From: Komagataella phaffii GS115
Lineage: Eukaryota; Ascomycota; Pichiomycetes; Pichiales; Pichiaceae
Assembly: GCF_000027005.1 (NCBI RefSeq)
Contig: NC_012966.1
Location: 930,001 to 994,000, forward strand
Length of the DNA: 64,000 nucleotides
Direction of reading: 5' to 3'
Both the position numbers and the translations under genes were made by a program. Positions 59,408-64,000 of the stretch are shown here, piece by piece. The notes under the pieces were generated by a model. That model ran no database searches. It saw only the letters and a program-made list of their open reading frames with translations, and had not been told where the DNA came from. The stretch's first letter is position 1, and each line of letters begins with the position of its first letter.

Positions 59408-59731
59408 AATGTTTTGAACCACACTGCACCCTTCTTCCCTTTTGTTTTTCTTTAGTCCTGATTGTTTCATGTTCCGTTTGAGTATACCCATTGAACTTGA
59501 TTCTACGCCTTTTATGGCAGAAGCAAAAAAATTAAAAGTTACAAAAATGCTAATCAACTAAACCAAGAGACTCCTGGACTTCCATCCCGTCTGGAACGAT
59601 GAATTTCTCCATCCAACGCTGTGTTTAATATGTATTCTAATAACAAGTTGTACATGTATTATATATAAATATTTACATCGGCCTTTCTTCATATCTTTGA
59701 AAGCATTTCCCTTTTGACTGCTCTTTCCTAC
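59408..59731. terminator. Shared 3' region of NCE102 and PHB1
   Basis: Convergent genes leave 324 bp. AT-rich motifs such as TATTATATATAAATATTTA at about 59658-59676 could act as bidirectional poly(A) efficiency elements. Confidence 0.4.
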
Positions 59732-60643
59732 TTATCGTCCAACACTCAATAGAAGCGAATTGCTGGATCCTGCTGCTGCCTCACCTCCTTTGGCTCCTCC
59801 AGGAAGATAAGTTACGTTGGGTGATCCAGCCAGAGTTGCGGCAATCTCCTTAGATGCCTCAATTCTACGAATCAACAACAGACCATCTCCTGCCTTTTCT
59901 AAAGCCTTGGAGATATGCTCGGCAGCTTCAGCTTCTCCCTCAGCTCTAATAACGGAAGCCTGTCTTTCCTGTTCAGCCTTCTCAACGAGATACTTGGCTC
60001 TTTCAGCATCTTGCTGTGCAATCTGTTTCTGTTCGACAGCTTTGGTGAACTCACGTCCAAATGTCATGTGTGTAATGGAAACGTCCTCCAGCCTAATGTG
60101 GAACTCGTTGGCTCTTGCTGCCAATTCTTGTCGAATTCTAGCGGAAACAATTTCTCGTTGGGTAATCAGTTCAGCAGCATCGAATTGAGCTACAATGGTC
60201 TTTAAGACTTCGTTTCCAATGGATGGCAAAATTACTTTCATCATAATCCAGACCCAGAGATTGGTATATAGAGGGTAATCTCTGAACATCTGGTCGGTGC
60301 AAAACTCTTAACGTTAAAGACACTGTTTGCAAATCCTTGGATCCTGTGGTGGTAGCAATGTTCCTTGGTTTTGTACGAACATCAAAAATAACTGCCTTCT
60401 GTAACCAGGGAATGAGGAAGTGGGTTCCTTCTCCAATGACATCCTGTCTAACACCTGAATAACGATCAAAAATCACCGCTCTGGTTCCTCCTTTGACGTC
60501 GTACAGTGAATACTGGGCGGCACTGAGGGCAATTCCAGCTGGGATGGCAATTTCTTTAACTCAGTTAGTGACACTTGCTTCTATTTGCGGTTCATAACAT
60601 GTACCTAGTACTTACTTGATATAAAATCTGCTACTCTAGACAT
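59732..60643 (-). CDS. PHB1: Prohibitin 1, with one intron and an apparent frameshift
   Basis: Exon 1 (60616-60643) encodes MSRVADFIS and part of the next Lys codon. A 62-bp intron follows, and exon 2 resumes with [21 protein letters not shown]. The reading continues through [20 protein letters not shown] and [20 protein letters not shown] to LDYDE. There the frame breaks at 60233-60240, and [20 protein letters not shown] with the rest of the protein continues in another frame to 59732. Both halves match S. cerevisiae Phb1 (287 residues) almost throughout. Prohibitins 1 and 2 form a ring in the mitochondrial inner membrane that stabilises new subunits. The break lies beside an AAA run; removing one base would restore a family-length protein, so a sequencing error is plausible. 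Confidence 0.92.
60554..60615 (-). other. Intron in PHB1 (62 bp)
   Basis: The donor reads GTAAGT, the branch site CACTAAC lies 11-17 nt before the end, and the acceptor is AAAG. Splicing joins the phase-1 exon ATG...TCA A to AA ATT GCC, giving the continuous conserved N-terminus [14 protein letters not shown]. It is the only intron I could establish in the window. Confidence 0.9.
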
Positions 60644-60790
60644 GATGACTGATGCCTCTTTTACTTGACTTAGTAGGTTTGGTTCTGGTTTGCCTTCCAA
60701 AAATGCGGTGAACGGCGCGATGTGGTAGTGTACGAAGAAAGACCATCAAGCGTGTACTAATCAACATCATGCCATTCTATTCAGGTATAC

Positions 60791-61549
60791 TTAATTCTCT
60801 TCATCGTCTTCATCCTTTTCAACTAGACCAGAATCATGTAGTAACTGGTCAATCTGTTCTGGTTTCCATATACGGTGCACAATGTTTCCGTTGGAGTTTT
60901 TAGTAATGGTAGCAAACTCAATCTTTTCACTAGTCAGCGACGAACTGTCCATCGTTTTACTCAACACCTTAAGTGCGAGATTCTTTGCCTCCTCAAGGTT
61001 TATATCATTCTTGTAGTCTTGCTTCAGAAGAGTTTGGGCACTAGAGTTGTTGGCTCCCACACTGGTGGCCTTCCAACCAGAGTAATTACCTGATGGATTG
61101 GATGTATACAGTTGGAATCCATATCTTTCATCGTACCCTGCGTAGATGAATGACACACCGAATGGTCTCAGACCACCATGTTGCGTGTAACCTTGCTTGA
61201 TGTCACACAGATGACGCACCAACATTTCACAAGGGATGTTCTCATTGTATGTCTTTAGATAACCTTGTGCTGTTATTCTGACATTGTTGATCAGAATTCC
61301 AGCATCTGCTGTCATACCTGCTACTGCACAGATCATATTATCATTCAAAATATACATTTTCTCAGCAGAAGAGTCCTGTTCAAGCAGTTTACTGGTGACC
61401 TTCTTCTCAGCTGCTAAAACAACACCGTCGTTGGCCAAAACTCCAATTGCAGTTCCAGCATGTGAAATGGCCTCAAGGGCATACTCAACTTGATAAAGAC
61501 GACCCTCAGGAGAGAAGATCGTCGTTCTACTATCGTATCTTCTGGACAT
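60791..61549 (-). CDS. PRE9: Proteasome alpha-type subunit 3 (Pre9)
   Basis: From the ATG at 61549 the protein is 252 residues (258 in S. cerevisiae). It begins with the alpha-subunit signature [20 protein letters not shown] and continues [37 protein letters not shown] and [14 protein letters not shown], all diagnostic of alpha3. Pre9 is the gate-forming alpha ring subunit that is dispensable in S. cerevisiae. The C-terminal tail is acidic. An in-frame ATG at 61675 would add 42 residues absent from the family and is not used. It is divergent from URN1, the arrangement expected for the ancestral URN1-PRE9 pair. Confidence 0.96.
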   Translation of the reverse strand: MSRRYDSRTTIFSPEGRLYQVEYALEAISHAGTAIGVLANDGVVLAAEKKVTSKLLEQDSSAEKMYILNDNMICAVAGMTADAGILINNVRITAQGYLKTYNENIPCEMLVRHLCDIKQGYTQHGGLRPFGVSFIYAGYDERYGFQLYTSNPSGNYSGWKATSVGANNSSAQTLLKQDYKNDINLEEAKNLALKVLSKTMDSSSLTSEKIEFATITKNSNGNIVHRIWKPEQIDQLLHDSGLVEKDEDDEEN

Positions 61550-61580
61550 CTTGTGAGGGCGTTGGTTAACAGTGCTATCT

Positions 61581-61589
61581 TTCGCCACT
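61581..61589 (-). promoter_or_regulatory. PACE-like element upstream of PRE9
   Basis: On the PRE9 strand this reads AGTGGCGAA, one or two bases from the Rpn4 target GGTGGCAAA found before yeast proteasome genes. It lies only about 32 bp before the chosen ATG, which is close for a promoter element. Confidence 0.3.
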
Positions 61590-61781
61590 TCTCGATATTG
61601 AGAGAGTTGAAGGTAGTGCACCGATTCAATATCAAATTGGCTCCCAGAGATGCTCATAATAGAGGAAAGCACCATGTCCGTGAGGAGTGGGTACTGTAAA
61701 CCAGGTGGTAATGCTACAAAGATCAGGAAGGTAGTTGCCGATGAGGTTGGGGTTTCAAAATTTATTTTCTGTCCTCCGAAT

Positions 61782-62993
61782 ATGGACTGGAAGGTGATTG
61801 TAACGAGTACCGGTCGAAAGTTTTTTCATAATGATAAAACTAATCAGTCTGTGTGGCAGATCGACGATGATGATGTGAATCAACAATTAGATAAAATGAA
61901 TAAGGATGAAATTCTTCTGTTAATTGGTAAAGCCAGAGGATTGATAGTTAAAGAGAAAGAAGACCGTCAAAAGAAGTCACATATGGAAAAACCGATAGAC
62001 CAAGAAAAGAAAGTAGAATCCGAAAAAAAGGTCTTCAAAGAAGTTAATTCGGCTAATTCTCCTGCCAATGTACTGGGATTGCAATATTCTGATTCTGAGT
62101 CAGATGAGGACTCAGATTCAGTTTCACATGAAGACAAGTCTATTAATACTGATCAAGATAAATCAGGGTCTAATCCCAACTCCGAATCGGTATCTTTGGA
62201 AGAAGGACTTGGTATGGATATTTCTAATCTTTCCGATTTTAGTCTGTCAGATAATGAGACCCCAGCTGCTAAGGAAGAGTCAGTGTCACTTTTTAAGACT
62301 CTGTTAGATGATGCCCAGTTAGATCCCTTCAGTACATGGGAAATAGAATCGGTAAAAATCATCCATGATCCAAGATATTTGGAGCTGGATACTGACAATG
62401 ATAGGAGTAGTGCATTTAGTCAGTGGTCAAGAGAAAAAGTTGTCGGAAAGATCAGTCAAACCGATGAAGTAGAAATCTCTGACGATGTCTATCAGTCGTT
62501 TGCCCAGTTTATAAAGGAAAAGTTAGTCGTCACAGTTGCCAACAAACATACTTTGAAGAAGCTTTATTTTGCGGAGTTTAAACGAAAATATCGCAAGGAC
62601 CCCTCGTATCAGCGTCTGCTGCAGCATTTGTCCGAAAAAGAACTAGAATCATTTTACAGACAGTTTGTTCCTTTTGAAGAAAAAATAATAAACCTGCCAC
62701 AAGATTCAAAAAGAAAGCTTTTGCTTGATATAACTTTCAATTCAGCCCCACTATTAGGAAAAGTCAAACAGTTTTTAAAAACGAATCCAACTAGTGACCT
62801 ATTTGAGCAACTGCAAGGTCAATCACCGCACCAGACTTATATCGAACTACTCAAGAATTTTCAACTCAGTGACCAGTTCATAGCAAAAAACATAGTTCCC
62901 TTACACGGGTTATCCAATCAGGATCAATTGTCTCTAAAAGTTTCCATTTTATTGGAAGCTCTACAACTGCAGGCTCAAAAACTGAAGAGATAA
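61782..62993 (+). CDS. URN1: Urn1-like splicing-associated WW/FF-domain protein
   Basis: From the ATG at 61782 the protein is 403 residues. It begins with a WW domain ([20 protein letters not shown], then NQSVW). An acidic Ser/Asp-rich linker follows, with [12 protein letters not shown] text. An FF domain at about residues 172-225 reads [17 protein letters not shown] and [10 protein letters not shown], and a second FF-like repeat follows ([19 protein letters not shown]). The WW-FF pair matches S. cerevisiae Urn1 (YPR152C, 465 residues), which co-purifies with spliceosomes. Two upstream ATGs (61650, 61674) are in frame, but the WW domain begins right at 61782 as in the yeast protein, so that start is preferred. 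Confidence 0.85.
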   Translation: MDWKVIVTSTGRKFFHNDKTNQSVWQIDDDDVNQQLDKMNKDEILLLIGKARGLIVKEKEDRQKKSHMEKPIDQEKKVESEKKVFKEVNSANSPANVLGLQYSDSESDEDSDSVSHEDKSINTDQDKSGSNPNSESVSLEEGLGMDISNLSDFSLSDNETPAAKEESVSLFKTLLDDAQLDPFSTWEIESVKIIHDPRYLELDTDNDRSSAFSQWSREKVVGKISQTDEVEISDDVYQSFAQFIKEKLVVTVANKHTLKKLYFAEFKRKYRKDPSYQRLLQHLSEKELESFYRQFVPFEEKIINLPQDSKRKLLLDITFNSAPLLGKVKQFLKTNPTSDLFEQLQGQSPHQTYIELLKNFQLSDQFIAKNIVPLHGLSNQDQLSLKVSILLEALQLQAQKLKR

Positions 62994-63047
62994 TACCTTT
63001 TATACTACAACTCTACTCAGCCTATAATACATATACGACGAACCAGT

Positions 63048-64000
63048 CTAACAGCCGCCAGTCAGATTCGTAGTAGGGAAAGTGTAGCCTGCCATCTTCC
63101 AACTTGTAAGGTTGACGTTTTGATACGCGTTACTGTGTTGTTGGATGTAGTCGTACGTTGGGTGATCTGCTGGATCGCATCCTACGTTAATGGCACCTGG
63201 TGGCTGGTACACTCGCACATAGTCAATTTTCATGGTAACCGGAAAGTTGAGCGACGGCCAGTCAATATAAGCCCAGTTATTAGATAATCCCAGGTTCATA
63301 ATAATAGACATGGGTTCTGTGGATATTGGTCTCCAACCAATGTTACCATCAGGATGGAATGCATTGGCATGGACTGTAAAAGTAGGATCATCACCGACAA
63401 ACCATCGGATGTATCCATTACTTCCATACGTATACTCAAACGCGTAATTCTGGAAATGAGGATCTTCTGCCCTCTCGTACCATGAATGATTCAGTGTGGT
63501 CACACCAGAAACGGCTTGTTGGAAAGGACCTCCAGCATACGTATTCATTAGGGTAACACTTTCGTTGTGAATCTCCACAAACTCGTAATCAGGTATATAC
63601 CAAATGTCGAAGGGAGCAAGCTGGACGGATTGGGAGACGACACCAACTTTCTCAGTGGGACTGATGTCACCCATTGCAGCTTCTACAATATCAATTTCTG
63701 GAGCACCTCTTCCATGTCCCCTATTAGGATGTTCCTGACCCCTGCAAGTACAGGCGTTCAGTTTTTGACCAGGTAAAAAGGAAATACCATCAGCGGACGA
63801 TTGGTTCGCCGTAATACCGGAATCACAGGTATCATAAGAGTAAGGCCACACACCTTCAGTGGTTGCCAGGTAACCAGGTCTTGCCAAATTTCCCAAAGTC
63901 CATATACCAGGCCATAGACCAGAGATGTCACCGTAGCCGGGAAGCATAGCCGAGACCTCTATAATACCCTGAGTAAAGCACATTTGGTTCCAAGAGTGTA
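63048..64000 (-). CDS. Kre6/Skn1-family beta-1,6-glucan synthesis protein (partial, N-terminus outside window)
   Basis: Only the C-terminal 317 or so residues lie in the window; the frame continues past base 64000 (SWNQMCFTQG reads through the edge). It is a GH16-like luminal domain with GIIEVSAMLPGYGDISGLWP, the catalytic-site segment GAPEIDIVEAAM, and the terminal MKIDYVRVYQPPGAINVGCD. Kre6 and Skn1 are type II membrane proteins of the ER and Golgi needed for cell-wall beta-1,6-glucan. Komagataella has several family members, so Kre6 and Skn1 cannot be distinguished from this fragment. It converges on URN1 with a 54 bp gap. Confidence 0.92.
   Translation of the reverse strand, partial: HSWNQMCFTQGIIEVSAMLPGYGDISGLWPGIWTLGNLARPGYLATTEGVWPYSYDTCDSGITANQSSADGISFLPGQKLNACTCRGQEHPNRGHGRGAPEIDIVEAAMGDISPTEKVGVVSQSVQLAPFDIWYIPDYEFVEIHNESVTLMNTYAGGPFQQAVSGVTTLNHSWYERAEDPHFQNYAFEYTYGSNGYIRWFVGDDPTFTVHANAFHPDGNIGWRPISTEPMSIIMNLGLSNNWAYIDWPSLNFPVTMKIDYVRVYQPPGAINVGCDPADHPTYDYIQQHSNAYQNVNLTSWKMAGYTFPTTNLTGGC

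Overview
The window looks like nuclear DNA of a methylotrophic budding yeast of the genus Komagataella (Pichia pastoris group). Two genes fix this. One is MXR1, the methanol-expression regulator, which reads as exactly 1155 residues with its known regulatory serine at position 215. The other is PEX4, the peroxisomal ubiquitin-conjugating enzyme, which reads as 204 residues with its catalytic cysteine at 133. From memory the MXR1 locus lies on chromosome 4 of K. phaffii; that placement is recall and was not checked. The DNA is gene-dense (33 protein genes and one 5S rRNA gene) and almost intron-free, with one spliced gene recognised (PHB1). I see no transposons, tRNA genes, CRISPR arrays or centromeric or telomeric repeats.

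Layout. Bases 1-12 kb hold MSC2 (zinc transport), an HST3/HST4-type sirtuin, RVB1, PAN5, a SET-domain methyltransferase, CAB5 and VPS34. Bases 12-24 kb hold a REF2-like cleavage-factor subunit, a small Ume6-like zinc-cluster protein, an EST1/EBS1 homologue, a CSC1-type channel, ARV1 and a SEC24 paralogue of LST1/SFB3 type whose 3' end is frameshifted. Bases 24-32 kb hold EXO1, a CUE-AlkB-GRF dioxygenase beside it, MXR1 and a PIC2-type phosphate/copper carrier. Bases 32-41 kb hold an acylated YGL108C-like protein, the neighbouring paralogues CCR4 and NGL1, an endonuclease III (NTG), PMU1 and TPD3. A stand-alone 5S rRNA gene follows at 41.3 kb.

Bases 41-64 kb hold a Pex15/Pex26-like anchored protein divergent from PEX4, then a SUE1-like gene, GAC1, RSB1, a probable CAF130, an LSB1/PIN3 SH3 protein, NCA2, a TMEM170-like protein, a NEDP1-type deneddylase, NCE102, PHB1 (one intron plus an apparent frameshift), PRE9, URN1 and the 3' part of a KRE6/SKN1 gene. 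Ten of these genes are the same ones that S. cerevisiae splits between the duplicated blocks YGR131W-YGR136W and YPR149W-YPR155C, so this stretch keeps the pre-duplication gene content.

Functional themes are DNA repair and genome maintenance (HST, EXO1, AlkB-GRF, NTG, EST1 family), mRNA decay and CCR4-NOT (CCR4, CAF130, NGL1), phosphatase regulation (TPD3, GAC1, REF2) and methanol/peroxisome biology (MXR1, PEX4, the Pex15-like protein). Convergent genes are packed very tightly, several with overlapping stop codons. Gene starts were set to the first plausible ATG, because several open frames extend upstream only through non-ATG codons.
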